A stretch of DNA of 64,000 nucleotides from the NCBI RefSeq assembly GCF_004138285.1, contig NZ_SCFN01000013.1, positions 62,001 through 126,000 of the forward strand, given 5' to 3'. The notes under the pieces were generated by a model. That model was not told the origin of the DNA and ran no database searches. It saw only the letters and a list, made by a program, of their open reading frames with translations. This DNA comes from Gottfriedia acidiceleris. GTDB taxonomy: Bacteria; Bacillota; Bacilli; Bacillales; Bacillaceae_G. Position numbers and translations under genes: made by a program. Positions 35,217 through 44,358 of the stretch are shown piece after piece. Position 1 is the first letter of the stretch, and each line of letters begins with the position of its first letter.

Positions 35217-35777
35217 ATGAAGTTTGTATTAGTATTTGGGCCACAAGCTGTGGGGAAAATGACTGTAGGACATGAACTAGAAAAAATAACAGATTTAAAA
35301 TTGTTTCATAACCACATGACAATTGACTTGGTTAGTAAGTTTTTTGATTATGGAACAAAAGAGGGAAGTCGACTAGTTAATTTATTTCGAAAAGAAATAT
35401 TTGAAGAGGTGTCCAAAAGTGACTTATACGGAATTATTTTTACTTATGTTTGGGCTCTCGATCTAAAATCTGATTGGGATTATGTTGAGAAAGTTTGTAC
35501 CATATTTGAGTCAAAAGGGGCGACAACCTATTTTGTTGAACTAGAAGCAGAACTAGATGAGAGACTTGTGCGAAATAAAACTCCGCACAGATTAGAGCAT
35601 AAGCCAACAAAAAGAGATATTGAATGGTCTGAAAACAATTTAATGAAGACAATGGAAAAATTTAGATTAAATTCAATAGAAGGGGAAATTCAGAAGGAGA
35701 ATTATCTAAGAATAAATAACACAAACATGAGTGCAGAAGAAGTAGCTAAATTAATAAAAGAAAGATTTGCTTTGTAA
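35217..35777 (+). CDS. P-loop NTPase, small-molecule kinase-like
   Basis: A 186-residue cytoplasmic P-loop protein with the N-terminal loop FGPQAVGKMTVG. The residue after the Walker lysine is Met, not Ser/Thr, with Thr one place later; this looks like a family feature. FHNHMTIDL follows where substrate-binding residues of shikimate-kinase-like folds lie, and LVRNKTPHRLEHKPTKRD looks like a lid. The substrate is unknown. The start is ATG 35217, with GGGAG at 35203-35207, rather than TTG 35202. Confidence 0.8.
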   Translation: MKFVLVFGPQAVGKMTVGHELEKITDLKLFHNHMTIDLVSKFFDYGTKEGSRLVNLFRKEIFEEVSKSDLYGIIFTYVWALDLKSDWDYVEKVCTIFESKGATTYFVELEAELDERLVRNKTPHRLEHKPTKRDIEWSENNLMKTMEKFRLNSIEGEIQKENYLRINNTNMSAEEVAKLIKERFAL

Positions 35778-35902
35778 GTAGTAAAATAATGGATTCACTT
35801 TTAACTTTCATATTAGTTTACTAATAGGTTATTAAGTAAGTAAAAAAATAAGAAGATGATAATAGCTTATTCATAAAAGGTTCATGAGTAAGTAAAATAG
35901 CA

Positions 35903-35939
35903 AAAAGGAGTGGAAATCAACCTCACTCTTCTCCTTTTA
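35903..35939 (+). terminator. terminator of the P-loop NTPase gene
   Basis: AAAAGGAG (35903-35910) and CTCCTTTT (35931-35938) arms with a further AGTGG/CCTCACT pairing inside. Confidence 0.65.
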
Positions 35940-35988
35940 CAAAAATTTGGTAATTAATTGATAAGATTGTTTTTCAACAGTGTGAAAA

Positions 35989-36020
35989 ACCACCTAATTA
36001 AATTTAGGTGGTTTTGTTTT
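35989..36020. terminator. terminator at the 3' end of the tasA-like gene
   Basis: AAAACCACCTAA and TTTAGGTGGTTTT arms; the A run on the left acts as U run for the leftward tasA transcript, and T-rich sequence on the right serves rightward transcription. Confidence 0.75.
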
Positions 36021-36023
36021 TTA

Positions 36024-36638
36024 TTAGTTGTTGTTAGGATCAGTGTCGTCGTGGTATGTACTTCCACCAGTTTGAGCATTAAATGTCCAGTCAACTTTCA
36101 GTTTGTCACCTTGGAATTGGTTTTGGTCTTGTCCATTATCAACAAATTCGAATAATACGAAAATCTTTTCTTTTTGTCCTGCTGCAATGCCATCTGGATC
36201 TTTTGTACTACCTACAAATTGATTAATTGCTGTTAAATCAGGAGTTTGATTTTGTAGGTCATATAATGTTGTATCAACAATCTCGTTGGTAGCACTGCTA
36301 GTGTTATACATAATTGTTACTTTAATATTTTTAGCCAAATCTTCAGTATTATCTTTTTTTACGTCTTCAATTTGATATTTAGTGTTTAATAGAACTTTAT
36401 TAATATCTAAAGTACCATTGTTTTCTAGCGTAAATTCACGATATACTTCATCACCAGGTTTTAAATTGCTAATGTTTACAACAGCATTAGGGTTCATACC
36501 TAAGTCTAATGTACCTGCAGCGAACGTATTATCAGTTTTAATTGTATCGCTAAAATATGCAAAGGTACCTCCACTAATTAATGATAAACCGACTGCTCCA
36601 CTCATTACTACCTGACCAATTCTCTTAGTAAAACTCAT
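36024..36638 (-). CDS. tasA: TasA/camelysin (CalY) family matrix fibre protein
   Basis: A 204-residue secreted protein of the TasA/CalY (M73) family. The N-terminal signal runs into GGTFAYFSDT, the typical SipW cleavage context, followed by NTFAAGTLDLGM at the start of the mature jelly-roll domain. TasA-type proteins form biofilm fibres outside the cell. The ATG has GGGGGAAATGAA as ribosome region. It is third in the leftward operon, 72 bases after sipW. The C-terminal end is short, acidic and Asn-rich. Whether it is nearer TasA or CalY in function cannot be decided from the sequence. Confidence 0.9.
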   Translation of the reverse strand: MSFTKRIGQVVMSGAVGLSLISGGTFAYFSDTIKTDNTFAAGTLDLGMNPNAVVNISNLKPGDEVYREFTLENNGTLDINKVLLNTKYQIEDVKKDNTEDLAKNIKVTIMYNTSSATNEIVDTTLYDLQNQTPDLTAINQFVGSTKDPDGIAAGQKEKIFVLFEFVDNGQDQNQFQGDKLKVDWTFNAQTGGSTYHDDTDPNNN

Positions 36639-36710
36639 TTCATTTCCCCCTTAAGGTTTATTTATTAAACTCTTAAGCTTTTATTTTGTACTTAAGAGAT
36701 CTAACCAACT

Positions 36711-37259
36711 TCATCCTGCAGTTTTTTGTTCAAACTCTTTTCTTAATTGGAATAAATTGCGCATTGCTGAAAGAGTCAAAAGAATACCTGGAACAATTAA
36801 CAATATCGCTGATCCAGCTTTGGAGCTTACAAAATTTAATGCATAACCAACATATGGAATCGTAAAATTAGAATATTTTCCAACGATATTCTGAGGGTAC
36901 ACAGTCCATAAGTCTTGGGCATTATTGTTATCGCCCTTCGTTTTATATGAAATTTCGCCATTTTTATGATGGACAGCTGCTATTCTGTGAGTGATTAGCT
37001 TATTATCCATTTGGAAGGTAACAATATCGCCTTTTTGATAAGACGATGGATTTGCACCTAGCTTAACGGCAATAATTGAACCCGTTTGAAAAGTAGGTTC
37101 CATTGATCCGGATAAAACAGCTTTTAATTGATAGCCTAAAATGGTAGAATCTCCACCTGTAAACCTAGAAGAAATCACAATAAAAGCTAAGAAACACAAG
37201 ATGACAATAGAAATACTTTTAAAAATATTACCTACAATTGATAAAACTTTCTTCAACAT
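36711..37259 (-). CDS. sipW: signal peptidase I, SipW (ER-type)
   Basis: A 182-residue membrane peptidase with one N-terminal and one C-terminal helix. The catalytic serine is Ser52 in SGSMEPTF; the general base position holds His91 (LITHRIAAV) instead of lysine, as in archaeal/ER enzymes and SipW. KTKGDNNN completes the family pattern. SipW processes TasA and its partner proteins, encoded on both sides here. The ATG at 37259 has AGGTGAT upstream. The operon order is DUF4047-like gene, sipW, tasA. Confidence 0.95.
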   Translation of the reverse strand: MLKKVLSIVGNIFKSISIVILCFLAFIVISSRFTGGDSTILGYQLKAVLSGSMEPTFQTGSIIAVKLGANPSSYQKGDIVTFQMDNKLITHRIAAVHHKNGEISYKTKGDNNNAQDLWTVYPQNIVGKYSNFTIPYVGYALNFVSSKAGSAILLIVPGILLTLSAMRNLFQLRKEFEQKTAG

Positions 37260-37308
37260 GAGATATCACCTATTCGTTTTGAGTTGTATTTACTGAATTA
37301 TTAGAATT

Positions 37309-38076
37309 TTAGTTTGTGATTGTATCTGTATTGGTATTATCAGTATCCTGGCTCAGAACTGAATCTGTATGATCAGAATCCTGGTTCGGAATTGAATCTG
37401 TATCAGAATTATTAGAATCCCGGCTCTGAATTGAATCTGTATTAGAGTTATTAGAATCCTGGCTCGGAATTGAATCTGTATCAGAACTATTAGAACTTTG
37501 GCCCTGACCAGAATCGGTAGCATTTTTAGGTTCACTAGTATCGTTATTAATCATTTCTTTACTTTCACCTAGCTGGGTTTGAATTGTAGATTTAATGAAC
37601 GCTATCTTTTGAAGATTAATTGTTTCATTTAATTGCTGGATTAGTTGGTTAACAACCTGGTAGCCTTTTCTCTCATATTCATAGTTACTTTGTTCAGTTT
37701 CAGGTAGTTCATGAATTTGATTGTGGTAAGAGTTCAACTGCTCTTGTATATTTTGTAAACTCTTAATCTCATTATTTAATTCTTGTTCCTCATTAAGAAC
37801 AGTAGTAAGTAAATTTGACAAATCAGATCCAGTGCCATTAATTGATGTCTTTAGGATCGACTTATATATATGATTAGCTCTTGTTGAATGATCCTTTGCA
37901 GTTATTTCTAGTTGTTGGATTGTTTTAGGAAACACAATTGCTGCTGAAACGATTTGTTCTGATGATGCCTGACTAGAAAAGGTTGCCTCCGTTTGGCCAA
38001 CTGTTTGCATTGCCAAGTAAAATTGAATAGAACATAAACTTACGATGATGGAGACTTTTTTTCTTGCTTGTTTCAA
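37309..38076 (-). CDS. DUF4047-like secreted protein with C-terminal repeats (matrix operon)
   Basis: A 255-residue protein at the head of the sipW-tasA operon. The N-terminus (QTVGQTEATFSSQ) looks like a SipW-type signal ending. Residues about 45-170 are helical and coiled-coil-like (QLEITAKDH..., NEEQELNNEIKSLQ). The C-terminal third is low complexity with tandem 13-residue units such as NNSDTDSIPSQDS, encoded by 39-bp DNA repeats at 37382-37498. A comparable DUF4047 protein with a low-complexity tail is present in the B. cereus sipW/tasA region (BC1280). Position resembles TapA of B. subtilis, but sequence similarity to TapA is not evident. The start is TTG at 38076 with AAGGAG. Confidence 0.8.
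   Translation of the reverse strand: MKQARKKVSIIVSLCSIQFYLAMQTVGQTEATFSSQASSEQIVSAAIVFPKTIQQLEITAKDHSTRANHIYKSILKTSINGTGSDLSNLLTTVLNEEQELNNEIKSLQNIQEQLNSYHNQIHELPETEQSNYEYERKGYQVVNQLIQQLNETINLQKIAFIKSTIQTQLGESKEMINNDTSEPKNATDSGQGQSSNSSDTDSIPSQDSNNSNTDSIQSRDSNNSDTDSIPNQDSDHTDSVLSQDTDNTNTDTITN
37349..37498. repeat. 39-bp in-frame tandem repeat inside the matrix-operon gene
   Basis: Three full 39-base units (37382-37420, 37421-37459, 37460-37498) with few differences, plus a shortened unit of about 33 bases at 37349-37381. Unit length is a multiple of three, so copy changes alter protein length without a frameshift. Confidence 0.85.
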
Positions 38077-38315
38077 ATTTTCACTCCTTTACAAAAGCTC
38101 TGTTGAAATTCATTATTGCTCAGTTGTCAGAAAATTGAAAGCGGGTTATTTTCTTGTCAATTATCGGTAGTTTTTTGTCAGAATTAGTCGCTTGTAGGGT
38201 AAAAAGCCATAAAATCACCTAAAAAAGAACCCGACTTCGACATATTGATTTAATTTTGAATTTTCTCAATAATGAAAATTGCAGTCGCAACAAAATTAAA
38301 TAAGGGGTGAAAGTT

Positions 38316-40055
38316 TTGAGAATGAAAAAAGAGAAAAGAATGAGAAGAAAAGCAATTCCAGCAGTAATGGCATTAACTGTAGCATTTGGAGGAGGTTTAA
38401 CAACTTTACCTTCATTTGTAAATGTAAAAGCAAGTGCAGCAACAGTTGATCAAGCTTTAAGTAAGGATGAAATTGTAAAAGCTTTTCTTAATTCAAAAGT
38501 AGAAGGTCTTGCTAGAGCAGGTTCCGCATGGGAACAATTTAAAGTTATTAGTGAACAAGCTGACAGCACGACAAATACTTACCATGTCAGAACAGTTGAA
38601 CAGTACAAAGGAATTCCAATTTATGGATCTGGACAAGCTGTTGCACTAGACGCAAATAACAATGTATACGCATCATTTGGTAATGTAACTCAAAAATTAT
38701 CACGTACAATTATTCCAACTGAAGCGGCTATTTCTAAAGAAGATGCAGAAGCAACTGCTAAGGAGAGCATCGAATCTCAAATTGGCACTGTTAAAAATTA
38801 TGATGGAATTGATACTGAATTAACAATTTACCCACATAATGGAAAGTATTATTTAACATATTTAGTTAAGGCTTCAACTTCTGTGCCAGCACCTGGTTAC
38901 TTCCATTATTTTGTGGATGCAACTAATGGAGAAATAGTAGACAGCTTTGATGCAATAGATAATTTAGCAGATCCAGCAAAACTTTCTGTTGCGGTTGGAA
39001 GAGGTTTAGATGTATTTGGTAATATGCAGACATTCCCTGTTGGAAAAGACACATCTACTGGTACTAGCTATTTATATGGTGGATCAATTGCTGGTGGTAC
39101 TACAACGTCACCAAATATCGTGCCACTTGCAACTTTCGATGCTCATCGTATGGGTGAAACTCCATTTATTCTTCTTTCAGCACTATTAGGATTTACAGGA
39201 TTTGAAATAGAAACAAAAAGTTCAACTAATTTTTTCTATGATCCTGCTGGAGTATCAGCTCATATGAACTCTGATAAAGTAAATAAATATTATCAAACAG
39301 TGCACAAGCGTAACAGTTTAGATAATAAAGGAATGACATTAATCAGCACGGTTCATATCGGATCAAAATGGAATAATGCAGCTTGGAACGGAAAGCAAAT
39401 GCTATACGGAGATGGTGATGGAATTGTTCTTGGTTCTTTAGCAGGCGGATTGGACGTTACAGGTCACGAAATGACACATGGTGTAATCTCAAATACTGCA
39501 AACCTTACGTATCAAGATGAGTCTGGTGCAATTAATGAATCATTAGCAGATATTTTTGGAGCATTAGCCGAAATGAATGCTGCAGGCGCTACAGTTCCAT
39601 CTGATTGGGAAATGGGTGAAGATATCTACACTCCTACAAAAGATGGAGATGGCGGTCTTCGTTCATTAAGCAATCCAAAATCTAAGTCACTTAGTCCTAT
39701 TTATGGATTAAAAGATAACAAATATCCAGATCATTACGCTGATCGCTATTTAGGTACAGAAGATAAAGGTGGCGTACACATCAACAGTAGTATCAACAAT
39801 AAAGCTGCATATTTAATCGCTGAAGGTGGCACACATAACGGCATTACAGTAACTAAATTACAACGTACAGTAGCAGAAAAAATTTACTACCGTGCATTAA
39901 CAATGTATTTAACACCTTCTTCTGGATTTAAAGAAATGCGTGAAGCTGCTATTCAAGCTGCTCGTGATTTATACCCAGATAACAAAACTACTGGTCAACC
40001 ATCAACACAAACAAAAGCAGTAATGGATGCATATACTGCTGTAGGTGTTCAATAA
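38316..40055 (+). CDS. secreted M4 thermolysin-like neutral protease
   Basis: A 579-residue preproprotease: signal peptide with positively charged start, FTP/PepSY propeptide to about residue 235, then the peptidase. Zinc ligands and catalytic Glu lie in GHEMTHGV (HEMTH at 387-391) with the third ligand in GAINESLADIFG; the proton-donor His is in GGVHINSSINNKAAYL. It is a secreted bacillolysin-type (Npr) endopeptidase. The start is uncertain: TTG at 38316 fits AAGGGG (38302-38306) best; GTG 38307 is too close and ATG 38322 is further. The gene following it encodes an NprR-like regulator. Confidence 0.92.
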   Translation: MRMKKEKRMRRKAIPAVMALTVAFGGGLTTLPSFVNVKASAATVDQALSKDEIVKAFLNSKVEGLARAGSAWEQFKVISEQADSTTNTYHVRTVEQYKGIPIYGSGQAVALDANNNVYASFGNVTQKLSRTIIPTEAAISKEDAEATAKESIESQIGTVKNYDGIDTELTIYPHNGKYYLTYLVKASTSVPAPGYFHYFVDATNGEIVDSFDAIDNLADPAKLSVAVGRGLDVFGNMQTFPVGKDTSTGTSYLYGGSIAGGTTTSPNIVPLATFDAHRMGETPFILLSALLGFTGFEIETKSSTNFFYDPAGVSAHMNSDKVNKYYQTVHKRNSLDNKGMTLISTVHIGSKWNNAAWNGKQMLYGDGDGIVLGSLAGGLDVTGHEMTHGVISNTANLTYQDESGAINESLADIFGALAEMNAAGATVPSDWEMGEDIYTPTKDGDGGLRSLSNPKSKSLSPIYGLKDNKYPDHYADRYLGTEDKGGVHINSSINNKAAYLIAEGGTHNGITVTKLQRTVAEKIYYRALTMYLTPSSGFKEMREAAIQAARDLYPDNKTTGQPSTQTKAVMDAYTAVGVQ

Positions 40056-40067
40056 TAAATATACTTA

Positions 40068-40102
40068 AAAACCATGAACAAACTTGTCTTGTTCATGGTT
40101 TT
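40068..40102 (+). terminator. terminator of the M4 protease gene
   Basis: Perfect 14-bp arms AAAACCATGAACAA / TTGTTCATGGTTTT with a 7-base loop. Confidence 0.88.
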
Positions 40103-40274
40103 CTTATTAACTATTAACTTTTACCTATTATTCATTAGAATTAGTATTAAATTACTATTTTTTATTATTAATTTTTCATTAGAATAACTTAATAATTTGT
40201 GTGTATAGCATGATGGAATCTATGCTTAACTATTGTATATTTAGTATAAGTTTTAGGAATAGGGGGAGCATGTA

Positions 40275-41534
40275 ATGATCGAAGGAGAAGTTATAAAATT
40301 TTATCGCATTAAAGCCGGGCTAACACAAGAAGAACTAGGAAAAGGAATCTGCTCTTCCAAGCACGTAGGAAAAATTGAAAGAGGGAATACATCCTATTCA
40401 TCTGAGATTATTTCCTTATTTTCTGAACGATTACAAATTGATATTCGAAAAGAAATTGCTAATTTTGAAAATCTAGAAAAGAAACTACAAGATTGGCATA
40501 CAGCAATTATTAAACTAAGAATGAAGGAAGTTGATTCATGTAAAAAAGAGCTGGAAGAAACCCCTTTTATTAATTCTCCAAAATATGATGCGTGGTATCA
40601 ATTGCTACTAGCAAGATATTATCTCTTAAAGAACGACTATAAGAACACTCATACAATTATTCAAATTATACAAGGAAACTATAAAGACCTACCTCCATTT
40701 GAAAGAAATCTCCTTTTGCATGTAATAGGAATTTATTATTTAAATAACTACAATAATTCAAGTACAGAGAATCATCATAAAGCAATACAAACTTTAAAGA
40801 AGATTGATCTAAACGAGTACGGAAATCCAGAATACTATTATCATCTAGCAGTAGCATATGGATGGGTTGATTCTAAAGTAATGGCATATGTATACGCAGA
40901 AAAGGCGCTTAAATATTTTAAAGATACAAGTAATTATTTACGTGCCATAAATGCTGAATCAATTATGCTTTTACAATCAAGCAACGATGGGCATTTAGAC
41001 TTTAAAAAATTGAAACAATCATATAAAAATCTGATTCATGATAGTGAAACGCTCAATGCACCAGATAAAACAGGGATGTTATTAAATAACTTTGCTTTGG
41101 AATATTTTAAAAGAAAAGATTATGAAAAAGCGCAAAAATATTATAAAGCAGCATTACAATTGGAGAAAAAGCCATCGGTAATTTATCTTCAACGACTGAA
41201 TAATTATCTTAAAAGTTCATTTGAAGGTAAATTAATGCGCAAATCTGCTTTATTAAATAGTGCTCAAAAAGGTCTAACAATCGCAAATAATTTAAAGAAT
41301 CAACATTATCAAATCCTTTTTACATTACTAATCTATTTGATTGAAAATAAAACGAAAGAATATATACAGTACATAGAAAAGACAGCTTTTCCATATTTTA
41401 AATCACGCAATCATACTATTTTCATGAAACGATATGGTAAGGAGTTGTATGATTATTATGTGAAAGAAAAAGAGTTTGAGAAGGCAGTTGAAATGTCTAA
41501 CTTCTTAATAGATGCTATTAAAATTCATAACTAA
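40275..41534 (+). CDS. NprR/PlcR-like XRE-TPR regulator (RRNPP family)
   Basis: A 419-residue regulator. Residues 1-60 are a helix-turn-helix of XRE type (GLTQEELGKGICSSKHVGKIERG). The rest is a chain of TPR-like helical repeats, with clear units near NNFALEYFKRKDYEKAQKYYKAAL. Length and layout match NprR and PlcR, which bind secreted signalling peptides. NprR of the B. cereus group activates a neutral protease, and an M4 protease gene sits directly upstream. I found no convincing NprX-type peptide gene after it, so the signal may be encoded elsewhere or the receptor may be an orphan. Confidence 0.85.
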   Translation: MIEGEVIKFYRIKAGLTQEELGKGICSSKHVGKIERGNTSYSSEIISLFSERLQIDIRKEIANFENLEKKLQDWHTAIIKLRMKEVDSCKKELEETPFINSPKYDAWYQLLLARYYLLKNDYKNTHTIIQIIQGNYKDLPPFERNLLLHVIGIYYLNNYNNSSTENHHKAIQTLKKIDLNEYGNPEYYYHLAVAYGWVDSKVMAYVYAEKALKYFKDTSNYLRAINAESIMLLQSSNDGHLDFKKLKQSYKNLIHDSETLNAPDKTGMLLNNFALEYFKRKDYEKAQKYYKAALQLEKKPSVIYLQRLNNYLKSSFEGKLMRKSALLNSAQKGLTIANNLKNQHYQILFTLLIYLIENKTKEYIQYIEKTAFPYFKSRNHTIFMKRYGKELYDYYVKEKEFEKAVEMSNFLIDAIKIHN

Positions 41535-42172
41535 AGGACTGTTGTAGGGAAGTTCCTTTAGTTTTTATTTTTTCAGATCAAAGAAGGAGTGTGACGAATA
41601 AAGTTGCACTGCAAATAAAATTATCAATAATGATTAAAAGTGCTACAAAATTTAATTGGCAACTAATTTTTTCAATAAAATGCAAAAAAGTTCCATAAAG
41701 GAACTTTTTTTAAATATTATTATGTTGAAATAATAATATCGAAAGTAGGGGCAAATCTTACTATTTCTAACATAATACTCTCATGATTGACTCTTTTCGA
41801 AATGGTTGTTGTTTATAAACCGATCATTTTTAAAACACACAGTAAATAAAGAAGCTGGTTGGAAACAAGGTGTAGGGTTTCTGTAGGAGTATCAGAAAAA
41901 GGAAAATCTGAGATGTCTCCCGAGTATATTCAACTAGACATCTCTTTAAAGAGCAACAAGATTTACGAAAACAGCCATTATAAACTACATATTAATATTA
42001 TGTTTAAAAATACAGAAATGTATGGGGGACAAACTATATTACAGAAATTTTTTTAATCATGTTATAATACATCAGCATTTCTGCCCATGAAAAATAGTAA
42101 AAGGAAATTAAAATTAAAATATGATATGATTTTTTAAATAATTGCACTAATTTCAAAGAATGGGGATAAGTT
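41535..42172. other. gap between the NprR-like gene and hssR
   Basis: AT-rich. It holds a strong terminator (AAAAAGTTCC 41685-41694 / GGAACTTTTTT 41700-41710) and a second inverted repeat GAGATGTCT/AGACATCTC (41910-41918 / 41936-41944) of unclear use. A 36-codon frame from GTG 41591 has its ribosome site only one base away and no signal peptide. No other coding signal is convincing. Confidence 0.6.
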
Positions 42173-42850
42173 ATGATTCGAATTTTAATTGTAGATGATG
42201 ATTCTCATATAAGAGAGTTGCTAAAAATGTATTTACAAACAGAAGGCTATACTACATTTGAAGCAGCTAACGGAGACGAAGCTTCTACATTACTTGAACA
42301 TCAACAAATTAATCTAGCGATTGTAGATATCATGATGCCTGGTAAAGATGGGTACCAGCTTTGTGAAGAAATAAGAGAGTATTATGATTTTCCAGTAATA
42401 TTGTTAACTGCAAAAAGCGAGCTTTCTGATAAAGAAAAAGGTTTTGCTGTAGGAACAGATGACTATTTGACCAAACCATTTGAACCAAAAGAAATACTAT
42501 TCCGGATTAAGGCACTGTTAAGAAGATACAATATGATTAGTGCTCAAAAAATAAAACTGAACGAAACCGTTATCGATCGAAAAAGCTATGAAGTATACTG
42601 TAATGGAAAATTACTTATGCTTCCAATGAAGGAATTTGAATTATTGTCTCAATTGGCAAGTTATCCGGATCGAATTTTTACACGTGATGAGCTGATCCAA
42701 TTAATCTGGGGTGCTGATTTTGAAGGTGATGATCGAACAATAAATGTTCATATTAAACGATTACGTGAACGATTTTCTACTTTAACGAATGACTTTAGTA
42801 TAAAAACAGTTCGCGGTGTTGGTTATAAATTGGAGGTCACTAGAAAGTGA
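42173..42850 (+). CDS. hssR: haem-response regulator HssR (OmpR family)
   Basis: A 225-residue response regulator. The receiver domain has the phospho-acceptor Asp52 in VDIMMPG, Asp8-Asp9-Asp10 acidic pocket, Thr in LLTAKSE and Lys in TKPFEPKE. The winged-helix C-terminus (RTINVHIKRLRERF, VRGVGYKLE) binds DNA. SDKEKGFAVGTDDYLTKPFE and KALLRRYN resemble staphylococcal HssR closely. It overlaps hssS by four bases and lies upstream of hrtBA with a matching direct-repeat site. HssR activates haem efflux on excess haem. Confidence 0.9.
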   Translation: MIRILIVDDDSHIRELLKMYLQTEGYTTFEAANGDEASTLLEHQQINLAIVDIMMPGKDGYQLCEEIREYYDFPVILLTAKSELSDKEKGFAVGTDDYLTKPFEPKEILFRIKALLRRYNMISAQKIKLNETVIDRKSYEVYCNGKLLMLPMKEFELLSQLASYPDRIFTRDELIQLIWGADFEGDDRTINVHIKRLRERFSTLTNDFSIKTVRGVGYKLEVTRK

Positions 42851-44235
42851 AAACTTTATACATAAGAATTGTTCTTACAATCCTCGGTGTAATGATTTTT
42901 AGCAGTTTATTGGCTTTCTTTCTTTCAAATGTGTATTACCACTATAATCTAAAGCCTTATAATGATAAAAAATTAACTAAAATGGCTTTAGACGTTGGTA
43001 CTTTTTATGAAGAAAATAATGATATCGAATTAAGCAATTACTTAAAAAGTATTAGTAAATTGGGATATCAAATTTTATTAGTAGATCAACAAGGAAATCA
43101 ATCTTTTTATGGTGGTTCTTTTAGAGAAAAAAAACTAGATCGCAAAGTGATTGATTCTGTTTTGAACGGGAAGGTCTATCATGGTATTGCCGAATTTCCA
43201 ACATCATTATTTGTGACTGGTTTTTTTGATAATACATTGAACAATACAGTGGGTGTTCCTTTAAAATCGACTTCTAATCAATTTGCGCTTTTTATGCGTC
43301 CAAATGTACAGCTTCAATTTGGTGAATTACGTATACTCTTTTCCATTCTCCTTTTACTGACAATCGTATTAAGTATTATATTCGTTTTAGTTAGTACAAG
43401 ATATATTGTAAAACCGATTATTAAATTAACAGAAGCAACTAAAAAGATTGCAGAAGGAAAATATAATGTTCAATTGCAAATTAAACGCCAAGACGAAATT
43501 GGAAAACTTGCTAATCACTTTTCGCACATGTCACAAAGATTAAGACAAATTGAAGCGATGCGTCAGGAGTTTGTTTCGAATGTATCTCATGAAATTCAAT
43601 CACCCCTTGCATCAATACAAGGTTTTTCACAGTCACTACAAACTGAAAAATTAACCGAAGAGCAAAAGAATCATTACTTATCAATAATAGAAGAAGAAAG
43701 TAAAAGAATGTCCTTGTTAAGTAAACAATTATTAACGTTAGCCGCATTAGATAAGGAAGAAAGTATATTGCAAAAAACAACTTTTGATGTTGCCGAACAA
43801 ATTAAACAAGTAGTTTTTACAACTGAATGGAGTTGGAGAAACAAAGAGTTGGCCATTGATTTGGAATTACCACAAACTTATGTATGTGCTGACAAGAATC
43901 TAATGCATCAAGTTTGGACAAACCTAATGACGAATAGCATTAAATTTAATCATGAAGGTGGATCAATCTCAATAAAACTGAGTAGTAATGAAGAGTATGT
44001 TCAAATTGAATTTCAAGATACTGGAATTGGCATTTCCGAAAATGATCTAGAACAAATATTTAATCGATTTTTTATTGTTGATAAAGCAAGGAATCGAAAG
44101 GAATCCAGTAGTGGCTTAGGTTTAGCAATTGTTAAACAAATCATCGAATTGCATAATGGGCATATAGAAGTAAGCAGTAAAGTAGGCGAAGGAACTAAAT
44201 TTCATCTATCCATACCTAATATTAAAGAGTTCTGA
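42847..44235 (+). CDS. hssS: haem-sensing histidine kinase HssS
   Basis: A 462-residue membrane kinase. Two membrane helices (about 7-30 and 164-186) flank an extracellular sensor domain with GFFDNTLNNTVGV, a stretch I also recognise in HssS of S. aureus. A HAMP domain follows, then the phosphoacceptor His248 in VSNVSHEIQSP, and the ATPase N, G1 and G2 boxes (MTNSIKF, DTGIGIS, GLGLAIV). It phosphorylates HssR when haem accumulates. The GTG start overlaps the hssR stop. Confidence 0.9.
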   Translation: MKTLYIRIVLTILGVMIFSSLLAFFLSNVYYHYNLKPYNDKKLTKMALDVGTFYEENNDIELSNYLKSISKLGYQILLVDQQGNQSFYGGSFREKKLDRKVIDSVLNGKVYHGIAEFPTSLFVTGFFDNTLNNTVGVPLKSTSNQFALFMRPNVQLQFGELRILFSILLLLTIVLSIIFVLVSTRYIVKPIIKLTEATKKIAEGKYNVQLQIKRQDEIGKLANHFSHMSQRLRQIEAMRQEFVSNVSHEIQSPLASIQGFSQSLQTEKLTEEQKNHYLSIIEEESKRMSLLSKQLLTLAALDKEESILQKTTFDVAEQIKQVVFTTEWSWRNKELAIDLELPQTYVCADKNLMHQVWTNLMTNSIKFNHEGGSISIKLSSNEEYVQIEFQDTGIGISENDLEQIFNRFFIVDKARNRKESSSGLGLAIVKQIIELHNGHIEVSSKVGEGTKFHLSIPNIKEF

Positions 44236-44254
44236 TTTATAATTGTAATCGACT

Positions 44255-44287
44255 GTTCACCTGTTGTTCATCTAACATTCCTATACT
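44255..44287 (+). promoter_or_regulatory. HssR direct-repeat site and hrtBA promoter
   Basis: GTTCACCTG-TT-GTTCATCTA (44255-44263 and 44266-44274) is a direct repeat with 11-base period, like the HssR site GTTCATATT-N2-GTTCATATT known in S. aureus. TATACT at 44282-44287 is a suitable -10, so the repeat occupies the -35 region as expected for activation. Confidence 0.75.
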
Positions 44288-44358
44288 TTAAATTACAAAG
44301 AGTGATTTTACTTTTTACACTCTTTAAAATTTAGTATGTTAAGGGAGATGAATGACAG

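Noticed and set aside
41591-41701. 36-codon GTG frame after the NprR-like gene, considered as a signalling peptide gene
   Set aside because: AAGGAG is only one base from the GTG, there is no signal peptide, and the frame runs into the terminator.
41859-42056. 65-residue rightward open frame before hssR
   Set aside because: TTG start without ribosome site, no recognisable features, overlaps an inverted repeat; probably chance.
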